A model generated the notes under the pieces. That model did no database searches. It saw nothing but the letters and a program-made list of their open reading frames with translations, and was not told where the DNA came from. Shown in pieces: positions 1 to 10,979 of a stretch of 64,000 nucleotides of DNA (the first letter of the stretch is position 1; each line of letters starts with the position of its first letter). The translations under genes and the position numbers were made by a program. The DNA comes from Platynereis dumerilii (Eukaryota; Annelida; Polychaeta; Phyllodocida; Nereididae): NCBI GenBank assembly GCA_026936325.1, contig JAPTHN010000013.1, positions 16,704,632 to 16,768,631 on the forward strand. Reading direction: 5' to 3'.

Positions 1-164
1 AGCAAGTATAAGGATATATGACCTCATATGGTGCATTTTACCATTTTTAGGACTGCCAGCAGCAGGCCTTATGTGACGAGCCAAGTCATATATTGTTGTG
101 ACACTGTGCACCACCTGTTAAAATTATGCATTGTATGAATCTGATTTTTTACAGCTGCTTGCAG

Positions 165-217
165 CATAGATAGATACATAGATAGATACATAGATACATA
201 GATAGATACATAGATAA
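165..217. repeat. GATA-type microsatellite
   Basis: About 50 bases of alternating GATAGATA and GATACATA units. The rest of positions 1-700 shows no gene and no other repeat that I can recognise. Confidence 0.85.
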
Positions 218-700
218 ATCTTTCGAACATAGATAGCTGACTAGATAGGCCAAGACCTATATTATGGCAGGCTGGCAGTAATACATATGCACTCTGTGAG
301 TGTTCGTTCTTGTTAGTACATGTCTGTAAGCACTCCTGATGCCATGGCCGTATTGCTACAATCTTTATTCTGGAAAAGTACTAGTAGGCTACTGGAAAAA
401 TACTAATGCGTTAGTAAGCTTGAACTTGCGTCTGCATGAGTGCGGATGAACTCAGAGATTATCTCTACAAAAGCAGTTTTTTGAAAGGAGAAGTTTACCA
501 TTTTTTCAAAAGAAAAGGCTGATAAACTGTACCATTACGACAATTTTCCCTTTCGATTCAATAATCACCATTCTAATCTAAAACGTTTTAATCTTAACAA
601 TGTCACCAAAAAAAAACCAGTTCAGATAAAGTGATAAGTGAGACTCAAGAAATTCCATAAGATATTGTCAAACAAACTGCGGGAGCGTGACATATGTATC

Positions 701-928
701 CACATAGGCGTATGGGGGGGGCAGGGGGGGCCTCGCCCCCCAAATGTTTGGGAAACAGTAAGATTCGGGCGAAAAGGCTAAAGTATTTGGGCAGATTATT
801 AAATAAACACTACTGAAAATTAATGATTTCTAGGCAATTTAATTTGAAATGGTATTAAATCTGGATCTTGAAGTTCGGGCAAATGTCGCTCGCCCCTCCA
901 AAAATCGCTCACGCCGTACGCCTATGTG
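701..928. mobile_element. Small inverted-repeat element (MITE-like)
   Basis: The ends are a perfect 12-bp inverted pair, CACATAGGCGTA at 701-712 and TACGCCTATGTG at 917-928. TATC stands directly outside both ends (697-700 and 929-932), a possible 4-bp target-site duplication. The interior has G- and C-runs and no coding frame. It is a non-autonomous DNA element; the superfamily is not clear from the ends. Confidence 0.65.
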
Positions 929-1280
929 TATCCAAACTCATTAGCTGTATATTAAGGTCACGACATTTCGTAAATAGAACACTAGTATAAATTCTTTTTC
1001 TTTATGTTTTCTCATTTTATTTCATTTGTATGCTCCAGATCCAGTAACAGTAACACAAGATATCAGTAATAATTTAGTAGATTGTAACTTTTTGCATATT
1101 TACTAATGATGACATGATGATAACGCCAGGCTGTTTGTAATGGTGTAGAAGAAGATTGCATTTATAATCAAACTTGCAAAACACTCGACTCGAGTAGCAT
1201 TCAAATTCAGAGATTTTGTAAGTGAAGACCCCATGGGCATTTTTCGGAAAGGTTGCATTAACTCGGTACACGGATAATGA
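929..1280. other. Unassigned AT-rich stretch
   Basis: No gene, repeat or element boundary recognised here apart from the right flank of the preceding MITE. Confidence 0.5.
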
Positions 1281-1652
1281 GGATTTGTTTCCGAACACGC
1301 CGGACTCGACCCTAGTGTTTCCAGAGGTGCCAACGTCAATTCTCGAATGTATAGTTTCTGGCTACTCCCTCATATATGTGGGAAGTACTGGTCACTACAG
1401 TACTGCGGTCTCAAGTTTAATACCACACGACAAACTGGTTCCTGCTCAAGTGAAGCTCTAACTGTTCTGGTTCCGGGCTATCCTTGCATGTTCAGAAATA
1501 GACACATGTCAACCGAGGTTACCATAGAACTTTACACGTGTAAATCTTTCCGAAAAAGACGGAAAAAGCCCAAAGAGCACAGATGTGTCAAGTTCCAGTT
1601 TTGCCACATGATGGCGCAGAAACCTGAAGATAGCAACAGAGACCTCTACTGA
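1281..1652 (+). CDS. Possible exon of a small cysteine-rich, perhaps secreted, protein
   Basis: An open frame of about 123 codons runs from just after a stop at 1278 to a TGA at 1650-1652. It is more GC-rich than its surroundings. It reads like protein: six to eight cysteines, the stretch GSCSSEALTVLVPGYPC, then TEVTIELYTC, a basic run KSFRKRRKKPKEHRC and VKFQFC. The spacing G-x-C ... VP-x-x-x-C ... L-x-x-C faintly resembles the end of noggin/trunk-type cystine-knot ligands, where a basic segment lies between knot cysteines. There is no ATG with a signal peptide, so this would be a last exon. A second frame (1222-1461) overlaps its start, which weakens the case. Treat the family assignment as a guess. 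Confidence 0.25.
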   Translation, partial: GFVSEHAGLDPSVSRGANVNSRMYSFWLLPHICGKYWSLQYCGLKFNTTRQTGSCSSEALTVLVPGYPCMFRNRHMSTEVTIELYTCKSFRKRRKKPKEHRCVKFQFCHMMAQKPEDSNRDLY

Positions 1653-1895
1653 GTAATTTGGAACTCAGAACTCTAAGCACCAGGAGATCCAGCAGGAAAC
1701 AAAGTCATCCAGGTGGAAAGAGTCTTAACAAGTTGGTTTTTCGAAACTGAAAAAAATAACTGAAGTTTCAGCCAAAAAGAAATATTTCACATTAATCATT
1801 TCGTTTCCTACAGGTATACAAATATTTTTAAAAAGCACAAAGACTTAAATGTTAAATTGTTTAATATAATTATAGAAAAACATCACTTGAGGTTA
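1653..1895. other. Unassigned intergenic sequence
   Basis: AT-rich, no recognisable feature. It ends in the TTA target site of the next element. Confidence 0.5.
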
Positions 1896-2285
1896 GGGAC
1901 CGTTCAGAATTTATGACAGGGGGGGTGGGGTGGGAGTTTACTTTTCACACGTGTTTCAAGGGTGGGGTATTAATTTTTGACAACACAACCAAGGGGGGGT
2001 AAGAAATTTTAATAGAGAAAAAATGTTAAAAAACACGCATAAACTCATTTTATGTGGACTTTTTTAATGCGCAAAAGTCTGCAAAATGACACCAATCTGT
2101 AGGCGTGGCCGTGTATATATATGTGTATTGCTTTGTATGTCGAGGGGGGGGGGCATTAAAAATACGCGTGAAACCTAGGGGTGGGGTACTAAAAATCCAC
2201 ATGAAACTCAAGGGGGGGTATCAATGTTTCACGGGAAGTTCCAGCAAAACTCCCACCCTCCCAGTCATAAATTATGAACGGTCCC
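1896..2285. mobile_element. PIF/Harbinger-like MITE, 390 bp
   Basis: The left end reads GGGACCGTTCAGAATTTATG and the right end is its near reverse complement, CATAAATTATGAACGGTCCC. TTA stands directly outside both ends (1893-1895 and 2286-2288). A 3-bp TTA duplication with GGG-type ends is the signature of PIF/Harbinger transposons. Inside are several runs of seven or more G followed by TACTAAAAAT-like or TATTAATTTTT-like stretches, that is, a subterminal motif repeated in tandem. No transposase is encoded. A degraded relative of its end lies near 61845-61885. Confidence 0.8.
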
Positions 2286-2288
2286 TTA

Positions 2289-3449
2289 ATAGTCCCGACG
2301 AAAGCACTCTTCCATCTTTTTAGAATATATCTCTGGGCGTAATCAACTCCGAAGGTTTTTAGTCTTAAAGTTGTCAAATCTTTAAACTGGCTGCCAAAAT
2401 AGAGCTCCCTTGACTGAAAATATTAATGGGATGAAGAGAACATATATCTCTGCAATTTTGCAATTATCAAGTAATAAACAAACTGTTACAAGGCAAAGAA
2501 ATTAATCATTTTCATCCATTGCTAGCTGTAACCTGCAAGCAGTGGGTAGGCATATAGTGTTCCTTGCGACACAAATTTACACAATTTCCCAAATTTCTTG
2601 ACAGTGCTTCTTCATCCTGTGTTCGCTTTCAATGTTCCTCTTTCAGTATGTTTTTCGGGATAAAAAAAGAATCTTTTAAAAAATATAATATCAGAGCCCC
2701 CCAAATTTCCATAAATTACTAAAAATATTTTCATATTTCCACTGTATTGTCCTCTGTCATGATTTTCCGTGGCTCCCTGCTCCTATTTCTGCCCCCTCCT
2801 TTTGGTGCACCCCTTTTCTGGGACACCTCCAGGCTATCACCTAAAAATTTGCAGTCTTATCATCCATCCAATAACTATGTATCCTCAGTCTGGTGAAACT
2901 GAGAACTGCATGCTGCTACCACCTGGCACTAAAGTTGATTTTGTATGCTACATCATTGCTGTCCCAAGAAATAGTTCCAATTTCATTGCACATTCACAAA
3001 ATTTCTATTCAACATTGATGTATACCAGAGTCAGACTCCGCAATCACATTCTCTAAGGAAGTAGACAAGGCCATCAACACACTGAGAAACAGCCCCGGTG
3101 TCTTCCAGACAAAATTGTGTGTGTTCCTCTGATCGAAATGATGTGGACGCTCGCAGGAGTTCGCGGAATGGCACACTAATCACTAGGTGGCAACACAAGA
3201 CAGCATACATGTATATTCTGATCTGTGGCAATGCAAGAGCAGTCCACTTGTAGACAGATGTATCCTTCAATTTTTCATCTTTGCCAGAAAGCATGATGTA
3301 ATTCTGCAGCTGTTTATGGAGGATCCCTATGTTTAGCAATTCAAACTTAAAGATCACTAAATTCAAATTAAAACTGTCAATTACTTGTACCCAGTACAGG
3401 TTTAAAATAATTGTTTGTAATTGGATATTTAGTAGGTCCATTTATTTTA
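2289..3449. other. No identifiable gene
   Basis: Two open frames are present (2769-3056 on the plus strand and 3031-3441 on the minus strand), but neither shows a known motif and both look like chance. The minus frame is cysteine-rich at its end. I see no element ends in this stretch. Confidence 0.4.
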
Positions 3450-4146
3450 TTGGGTAGGAGAGATCTGGGTAAGTTCTGCCATTTTTTTTTGCGTCAGGCT
3501 GATTTTCCGAAAAACCGAAGCTTAATCATATAATCTGAAAATCAGACATCAAAATATAATACTTTGGCCAGAATCGACGAAAGTTTCAGAGCGGTCTGAC
3601 CATTCAGAAGACCATTGTAGGCGTTTGAAAAATGTAGCTGAAGTGGCACAACTTGCCCCAGTGCCAGGGTAAGTTGTGCCGCATGACGGGGTAAGTTGTT
3701 CCACCTAATTGAATTTTTTTTTAACGCTGTATTTCATGCATTTCTTCAGACAGATCGGTTGTATTATGTATTTAGCTTATGGCTGACATGATTGTCACAT
3801 GAAACTAATCAAACATTTATGTGCAAAAATTTTAAATGCTGCAAAAACTAGAATTATTTATGGTTTAGAGGGTGGTATAACACTTTTAACACACGTTCCT
3901 TTCAGTGTGAGTTATTTCACGACATGTTTAGGCCTTGCGTCAAATGACGACAAAAAAAGATGAGAAAAAAATTAAATCCTATGTCATACCATTGGCACAA
4001 CTCACCCCAATCAAAACTGCACAACTTACCCAGTCCAATATGGAGCCCCCATCAAAGATTCTTGGCAGACAAGATTGAAGCAGTCCAACGGCGAGCAGCC
4101 CGCTTCATGCTCAACAAGCCACATCACAGAGCCACACCAGCTGTAC

Positions 4147-5215
4147 CCCATTGTATCAACGCTTAACATGGGTTATCTTTGCTGTGTTAAGAGATTTAAC
4201 CCATGTTAGTGACTCACCGTGATGTATCAACAAATCCCTGGGTTAGTTGTCGTGGAAGTTAACCAGGAAAGTTAACCCAGCTTTTTCCTGTGTTAAAACT
4301 TAAAAGTTGTGTTAAGCCTCCTCCTTGTCCAAAAATGGACTGTAAATCCAATAATATTGACCAGTACCCCATTGTATCAACGCTTAACATGGGTTATCTT
4401 TGCTGTGTTAAGAGATTTAACCCATGTTAGTGACTCACCGTGATGTATCAACGGTTAGTTGTCGTGGAAGTTAACCAGGAAAGTTAACCCAGCTTTTTCC
4501 TGTGTTAAAGGTTGGGTTAAGCCTCCTTCTTGTCCGAAAATTGAGTGTAAATCCAATAATATTGACCAGCAAGCAAACAAAAGGCACTGAAAACACTTGT
4601 AAACAAAACAATTGTTGGAAACGAAATGACGTCAGTCCGTGACGTCACTTGATGACGTCACTTGATGACGTCACATGCTGGCCAGTTCATGAAAGCAGAA
4701 AAATGGCTCGTCCGAGAAATTGCTGCTGCACAAAATAATTTCTTAAAAATCCAGTGGTGAAGCGCATAAAGATACCTCCGTTAGATTTTATTCGTGAGCT
4801 CTATGAAGTTGGTCATAAAAAAAACTGTTTAATCTCCGTTTAGAGAGCTGCATAATAAAAACGGCCGACCGGAATTTTATGCCGAGTTCAGTGAAGGCGC
4901 CTTTGGTATCCAGCAAGATGCTGTAAAAATTTCAAGTGTGTATCTTTAAAACTGAGTGGGTTATTTCAGTTTTACTGAAACGAAATTGGTTTTTTCAATC
5001 TTCTTCTTTTTGCTGTGTCAAATTACGCTCTCTTTTTGGGAAACCCCCGGGAATCCCCATCAAAATTGGGTTAAATGTCCCTCACAACAACAAAAAGATA
5101 ATCTTAACCACTTTTTTGTTGATACATCACAAACTAACATCATTTTGTAAAACCGGTTAACTAACACAGAAAATCACTAACATGGGTTAGAGTTAACCCA
5201 CTTGTTGATACAATC
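4147..5215. mobile_element. Inserted element with ATTGTATCAAC inverted ends
   Basis: ATTGTATCAAC at 4150-4160 is matched by GTTGATACAAT at 5204-5214. CTGTAC occurs on both sides (4141-4146 and 5216-5221), a likely target-site duplication or an extension of the ends, and the flanking LINE frame resumes on the other side. The first 221 bases are duplicated in tandem (copies at about 4144-4364 and 4365-4570). The TTAACCCATG/CATGGGTTAA motif recurs on both strands, and four TGACGTCA sites lie at 4627-4673. Small frames around 4936-5160 show no known domain. Confidence 0.7.
4627..4673. promoter_or_regulatory. Cluster of four CRE-type palindromes
   Basis: Four copies of TGACGTCA at 4627, 4640, 4653 and 4666, spaced 13 bp apart, inside the inserted element. 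TGACGTCA is the CREB/ATF consensus. Use as a promoter is only inferred. Confidence 0.4.
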
Positions 5216-5567
5216 CTGTACTGACAGCAGTTTGACTAATATGCTGAAGGAACTGGAATGGAGAAGCATGGAAGAGAGGAGGAAACATCAAAGCATCATC
5301 CAGATGTACAAGATAATAAATGGACATGTTGCTGTACCAGCTGAATACCACCCAGAAGCAGTGAGAGCAAATGGAAGAAGTACGCGAGTCACATGTGCCC
5401 ACACCCTCAAACGATTCCAACCAAGAATTGATGCATTCAATTATGCTTTCCTCCCAAGAACAGTGCCACTATGGAACCTGACACCACCTGAGGTCGCAGG
5501 AGCACCAACACTGGACCTCCTGAAGACCAGGCTCCAGCACATGAAATGATCAGTATTCGCTCTCTGT

Positions 5568-6067
5568 ATTTGTGCTTGATGCTGGCGAAGGTCCTGGACG
5601 CTCAGTTTGGCTGACAACAAACGAAATGTCTTGAGTTGTAAATGTCATAATTTTATTATGACGACAGATGACACATATTCATAACAGTTGTCAGACAAAG
5701 GTGGGGGGCAACACACGCCACCACGTAACAGACAAATATAGCAAAAACGAATATAGCATGAATAGGAAAATGTAACGCAAAATAACAAATATGAGTACAC
5801 AAGGAAATAATGGTGGAATACAGAAAAGGAAAAAAGGAAATGGCACCATGGCAAATATAATAAAATATACAGAACACACATAGGAATAAAATAGGTAGCT
5901 GCAGAAAAAATTGTCCAAGTACGGATGAAAGAGGGAGGGTCCCAGGGCGGGAAAAAATCTTCTGCTCAACAAAAGTCAATCCGACATGATTTCACAACAA
6001 GAGCAGAAGGATGATAGGCGGCGCCACTCACCGCACAAACTTATTTCCAGTTCCTGGAAATATTCAT
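5568..6067. mobile_element. End-sharing unit 1 (short), 500 bp
   Basis: The unit begins with a 154-bp end block (5568-5721) and finishes with a 116-bp end block (5952-6067). Both blocks recur, apparently unchanged, in the neighbouring unit at 6066-6219 and 8018-8133. The 230-bp middle differs completely from that of the neighbour and has no coding sense. On the minus strand the first block contains AATAAA followed by a T-poor tail region, so transcription may run on that strand. The class is unknown; a terminally redundant retroelement relic is possible. Confidence 0.6.
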
Positions 6068-8133
6068 TTGTGCTTGATGCTGGCGAAGGTCCTGGACGCT
6101 CAGTTTGGCTGACAACAAACGAAATGTCTTGAGTTGTAAATGTCATAATTTTATTATGACGACAGATGACACATATTCATAACAGTTGTCAGACAAAGGT
6201 GGGGGGCAACACACGCCACAGTTCGAAGAACGCCCCCACCCAAACAGGACCGCAGCCAGCAGGAGGAGAAGGAAGAGGGAGTCCAGCACAAGCTGAAAAC
6301 TCCGGTCGTCAGGCGATCGTAGCAGCAGAAAGTCTGGCACGCAGGTGATGGCACTTTGCCAAAAAGTCCAGCTCCAGCTGAAAACTCTTGGGCAGACAAG
6401 TGAGCAACAACTCCCCCTGGAGGTCTGGGCAGTACTCTTGGTCCTCGAGGGAAGGATGAACTGGCTCGGAATCCCAAAAATAGGTCCAGCCCCAGCTGAA
6501 AACCTTAATGGGACCCGGAGGTAGCCATAGCGATGGATCAGACGGTGGTGTTGATAGCCTTGGCGGAAGCCTCAGGTCCAGTCGGTTGACACCTGCAGGT
6601 AGAAAACTTGGGCAAGAGATCAGGAGTCACAAAAAGTACATTGGCAAACTTAAGGTGGCTGGACAAGAGTCGCAAACCAAAAATTATTATGATTGGACAG
6701 CAAAACAGGGTAAAATTAATTTAAGCTGGATTTGAGACAACAATTTTTTTTTTTTAAGAAGCTGGGAACTCCAGATCAGACGAGGCGAAGGGGCAGGATG
6801 GCACGAAGCCTGACACTGCTAGAACATTTCAAGCACTCATACCTGATGGGAGCCCAGAAGGCTGTAGGCCCGACAAAAATGATAAAAACTGGGAACTCCA
6901 AATCAGACGAGGCGAAGGGGCAGGATGGCGCGAAGCCTGACACTGCCAGAACATTTCAAGCACTCGGACCTGATGAGAGCCCAGACAAAATTATAAGGGC
7001 TGGGAAACTCCAGATCAGACGAGGCAGAGGCGGCAGGATGGCAAAAAGCCTGACACTGCAACACACTCTAACACTCATAACAGATGGGAGCCCAGACAAA
7101 AATAAGACCGGATAAACTCCAGGTCAGGCAAAAAGGAGGCGGCAGGATGGCAAACAGCCTGACACTGCAAAGCACTCCAACTGATTGAAACCGTGACACA
7201 AAAATATATACAAAAGACTGGAAAACTCCAGACCAGGGGGACGGCAGCAAGCTGGCAGGAGCCAGACAGTACAAGCACCCACACTGATGGGAGACCAGTA
7301 AAAGTAATGAAAAAAGGAAAGTTTTAAAATATATATATAAAACAGTACAAAATTGGTATGTATTAGTTAGAAGAATATGAGAATATCAAGAAAAAATAGC
7401 CACAGGCTAAAGACATCGATTGGAAAAGTACATTGGTAAACTCATGCAGAGTGGAAATTAAGCCATAAACTGGCATACAGTTAAGGACAGTAAAATGATA
7501 ATTATACTGACATAGATAAGGAAGGTTGGCACCAAAGGTGACACTGTAGGTCTTCATGACAGAAGGGATCAGCAGTTTGTCTTCCAGATCAAGTTATGCA
7601 GCATCCACCAGGTGGCGAGGGGTCCAAATGTTTGGAACTGGTCTGCCCCCTTGGGAAAAGTTTGGTTGAAGACAAAAGTTCCAGCACTTGACATAAAATA
7701 ACAACATTATGGATCGTAGATTCGTAGGAACAGAAAATCCGGAAGGAGATCAAGACCCAGGTGCATCAGTCAACATGGAACAGTCCGAACAGCAAGCTGT
7801 CTTGCAGGAGCCAACAAGCAAGTGCTGCAGACATGCCAGACACGTGCTGCCTGGCTTCAGGTGAGGGTTGGCATGCAGCTAACTTCAATGACGAATTTAG
7901 GCCATAAAACAGCCTTAAACTGTAATCCAGATGTGTCGAGAGCAAGCCTGGGTTCAAAATGGAGAAGTCTATCCGGTTGAACAACCACTCAGCAGGATGT
8001 AACCCATATAACATAACAAAAAATCTTCTGCTCAACAAAAGTCAATCCGACATGATTTCACAACAAGAGCAGAAGGATGATAGGCGGCGCCACTCACCGC
8101 ACAAACTTATTTCCAGTTCCTGGAAATATTCAT
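6066..8133. mobile_element. End-sharing unit 2 (long), 2.07 kb
   Basis: It starts directly where unit 1 stops and shares only the two end blocks with it. The 1.8 kb interior holds a repeated GTCCAGCxCCAGCTGAAAAC motif (6270-6500) and an array of about 110-bp units (6761-7300). Short frames such as 6732-7115 on the plus strand only translate the repeats. No reverse transcriptase or transposase is visible, so it would be non-autonomous. Confidence 0.6.
6761..7300. repeat. Tandem array of about 110-bp units, five copies
   Basis: Units begin near 6761, 6888, 6999, 7107 and 7215. Each carries CTGGGAAACTCCAGATCAGA, then GGCAGGATGGC, then AGCCTGACACTG and finally TGATGGGAGCCCAGAC, with drift between copies. 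Confidence 0.8.
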
Positions 8134-8702
8134 ATAGACTGTATATCTGTAAATTGGATTTTAAATTGTTCCTATCGGTGATGGTGACTTTTGCACACAC
8201 ACGACATTGATCATCAATGGATTGACTCAACAGCATAACCATCGGACATTTGGGCAGGTAACCACTGTATTTCTGCCGGACACACGCAAACCGGCGCTTT
8301 TCGCGGACTCTGGTGAGATATCAAAGTTTCGACGTTGCTGATTACGAAGTAGAGGTAGAAGTACCCAGAATTGATTTTCTGGATAAAACCGGTTGTCAAA
8401 AATAAAGAGACAATGCAAATTGAAATCTAACAACAAAAATGTCTAGATATACCTCCTAACTCCATCTTACCAAAGGGACATCATCTTATTACAAATACCA
8501 AATGACTGAGAAACAAGAATGTCAGTCCTCGGCACTTCAAGTTTTCAGCTGCAAAATTGACTAGTAGTTGAGTGTAGCTTTTCATACTATTATAATTTGG
8601 TAGTTTTTTTCTTGGTGCCTAATGATGTTGACCAATTGGTTATAATTATAAGGGTGGCATTGCCTTCTTTACCCAGTTTTCATTTCACCATATAACAGTG
8701 GG
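8134..8702. other. Unassigned sequence inside the candidate composite element
   Basis: No gene recognised. Frames on both strands near 8042-8436 have no known motif. Confidence 0.4.
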
Positions 8703-8899
8703 CGGCACAACTTACCCAGGTCTCCCCAACCATAGTTAGTGATCTTTAACTGCCAAACATATATATATATATATACTGCAGTCCTCAATGTGCTGGGGAT
8801 TTCGTCAAGCATAACTCACTTTGTGTTGCTTATATTTCATTCAAATTTTGCCTGTTATCTTATTTTGTCATGCAGATGGGAATGACAAGTCCGTGCGTC

Positions 8900-9462
8900 C
8901 ATACGGACACACGGACGTACGGACACACGGACGCACGGACGCACGGACAGAAGGATGGACGGACGGACGGACGGACGGACGGATGGACGGACGTACGGAC
9001 ACACGGACGTACGGACACACGGACACACGGACGGACGGACACACCGACGTACGGACACACGGACACACGGACGTACGGACACACGGACGCACGGACGGAC
9101 GGACGGACACACGGACGTACGGACACACGGATGTACGGACACACGGTCACACGGACGGATGGACGAACGGACGGACGGACACACGGACAGACGGATACCT
9201 GTACGGACACACGGACGGACACATGGACGTACGGACAGACGGACACACGGACGGACACATGGACAGACGGACACACAGACGGACACACGGACGGACACAC
9301 GGACGGACGGACACACGGACACATGGACACACGGACACACGGACGGGCGGACGGACACACGGACTGACGGACGGACGGGCGGACGGACACACGGACTGAC
9401 GGACACACGGACACACGGACGGACGCACGGACGGACGGACGGACACACGGACGGACACATGG
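8900..9462. repeat. GGAC-type microsatellite, about 560 bp
   Basis: Degenerate tetramer array built from ACGG and ACAC blocks (CGGACACACGGACG). Stop codons are absent in several frames on both strands only because the unit lacks them, which yields long Arg-Thr-Asp or Val-Arg-Pro repeats. These are not genes. Confidence 0.95.
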
Positions 9463-9529
9463 ATCCGAATGGTCTCAATGGCTTCACATAGAGCCAGGGG
9501 GGTTTACGTGCTTGCACGGTATTTTTTTA

Positions 9530-9622
9530 AACTCGAATACCAGCTTTCAGCTGATGTTATATCTTTGTTAAACCAGAATCGAGACTAAATAAAACTTATT
9601 TTATTCTATTCTATTCTAATTA
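9530..9622 (+). repeat. LINE- or SINE-like 3' end with ATTCT tail
   Basis: The sequence runs through an AATAAAA-like stretch into TTTTATTCTATTCTATTCT, the simple-repeat tail style of many non-LTR elements. No coding part precedes it. The stretch from here to 10020 holds nothing else recognisable. Confidence 0.35.
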
Positions 9623-10020
9623 TCAAATATCTATAATTCTTTAGGTTTTCAAAAAGTATATTTTTGTTTGCTCCCCAAACAATACACCTACAAGCCGTAG
9701 GACTAAGTTAAATGTTCTGTGACCTTTGTGAACTCTGCTGCTTGACAGAGTAAGGGGAGAGCAGCAGGTGTATAGGTTGTCCCTTTAACGCAGACAGAGA
9801 GTATTAGCTCACTAATTCTCTTTGATGATATTTCACACTTGGGCACGTTTCAGCGTTTGACAGTTATTAAGCCCACGTGGATGTGCATTTTGCCTCCATG
9901 GTGATGGATGCTTCTGTGGGATTGTCTCTGTTGGCCACATCAAATGGAGAATCATATTGCACGCAAGCAATGGTTGAGGTTCGATGGAAAGTTGGAGGGG
10001 GGGGGGTTGATATTGATTAA

Positions 10021-10979
10021 GGGGAAGAGGGGGTGAAAAGTCACAGGGGTAAAAAGTCACAGGCCTTTTTGACCAACTTGCAGTGACCTAATTCTTAAGC
10101 TTAAATCATCATTTGGGACGCTTTTATGAGAAGAAGGTCTGCAGGGAATATGAAAATTATGCTCATTATGCAAAGTGGGTTTTTACCCACCCCATGCATT
10201 TTTGGTGTCCCAAACAGGTTTTACGGATTCTGAACTTTCTCTATTAATGTCTGGTCACTGTTACATAGGAAGTTGTGCTTCTGTGTCAAGGTGTTTTGGA
10301 TAACTGTCTTTCATGCTGTGAACCCATTTTTGGCCATAGGGGCACCAAGTTGCCATGATCATGTGTTGAATTTAAAAAACAGCTGAGGGGTGAAATGTCA
10401 CATTGTGACATTTCACCCCAACACTGTGATATTTTACCATAGTGTACAATGAAATCAGTTTCCTATGCTAGGGAAAGTAAAATATTCCACACTTGAGGCA
10501 TTTAGCTTACAATCTTATCATCATCCATCATCAATAATACTTCTGAGAGAATATTGCAGTAAGTTTTGATTTTGCAAACTTTGGGAAACTTCTGATGCAG
10601 GCTTTGCTGATGCTGCAGTGTCATTGCATGCAGATAGCTTTGGAAGGCTCACTATAAATTTCAAGCACAAGGATGACTATCAAGATCAGGTCTGCATATT
10701 AACTCATATAGTGCTGTATGTCCACAACAATTGCATGTGACTTGTTACCCCAAGGTTGTGACTTCTTGACCCTCGCATGGGGTAAAAAGTCACAGCGGAC
10801 TTTGCCTTAAATAATTGCGAACTGACTAAAGCCTATTTACAGCACAGCAGCTATCATGTGATACAAATATAGTCAACTAAATACTGCATAATTGTGACAA
10901 AGGTCATTCTGATCCAACAAACGCCTGCTCTGTTCTGGAGGTTTTTTTGCATTTTGTGACTTCTGACCCCCGCCTCCCC
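10021..10979. mobile_element. Motif-rich DNA element, 959 bp, PIF/Harbinger-like ends
   Basis: The left end is GGGGAAGAGGGGGTGAAAAG followed by TCACA. The right end is the imperfect reverse complement, with TGTGACTTCTGACCC and CGCCTCCCC. Outside stand TAA (10018-10020) and TAC (10980-10982), an imperfect 3-bp duplication. The end motif, roughly GGGTAAAAAGTCACA, recurs at about 10050, 10390 (as a palindrome around TGTCACATTGTGACA), 10750 and 10785. No transposase frame is present. Confidence 0.6.

Larger units (their letters stand above)
4032..5549 (+). mobile_element. 5'-truncated LINE fragment, C-terminal end, interrupted
   Basis: The first part (4032-4146) encodes KIEAVQRRAARFML, and after an insertion the second part (5216-5549) encodes LKELEWRSMEERRKHQSI, MYKIINGHVAVPAEY and LPRTVPLWNLTPPEVAGAP. 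These are hallmarks of the region downstream of the reverse transcriptase in CR1/Jockey-group LINEs (QRRAARF, ...WNxLPPEVV...). The catalytic reverse transcriptase part is missing, so it is dead. It is split by the 1.07 kb element at 4147-5215, which shows that the LINE is older than that insertion. Confidence 0.75.
3450..8733. mobile_element. Candidate large composite element with GGGTAAGTTGTGCC ends
   Basis: Near 3450-3480 the sequence reads GAGAGATCTGGGTAAGTTCTGCC in pieces, and near 8703-8733 there is an imperfect reverse complement containing GGCACAACTTACCCAGGTCTCCCC. The core GGGTAAGTTGTGCC or its complement also recurs near 3640, 3668, 3690, 3990 and 4018. This pattern of ends plus internal copies suggests one element later loaded with insertions: a LINE fragment, a 1.07 kb insertion and the pair of end-sharing units. 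I could not find a convincing target-site duplication, so the outer limits are inferred. Confidence 0.4.

Noticed and set aside
5656-5979. Hydrophobic minus-strand frame of 107 codons resembling a membrane protein
   Set aside because: It lies over the end block and the AT-rich middle of unit 1; part of it recurs at 6154-6340 only because the end block is duplicated.
5568-8133. An LTR retrotransposon with the shared blocks as terminal repeats
   Set aside because: The blocks are arranged as two complete units with separate left and right ends, not as one interior between matching terminal repeats, and no retroelement proteins are visible. A relic of some terminally redundant element cannot be excluded.
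8821-9517. Overlapping frames of 165-220 codons on both strands
   Set aside because: They translate a GGAC-type microsatellite that lacks stop codons; no non-repeat protein sequence is present.
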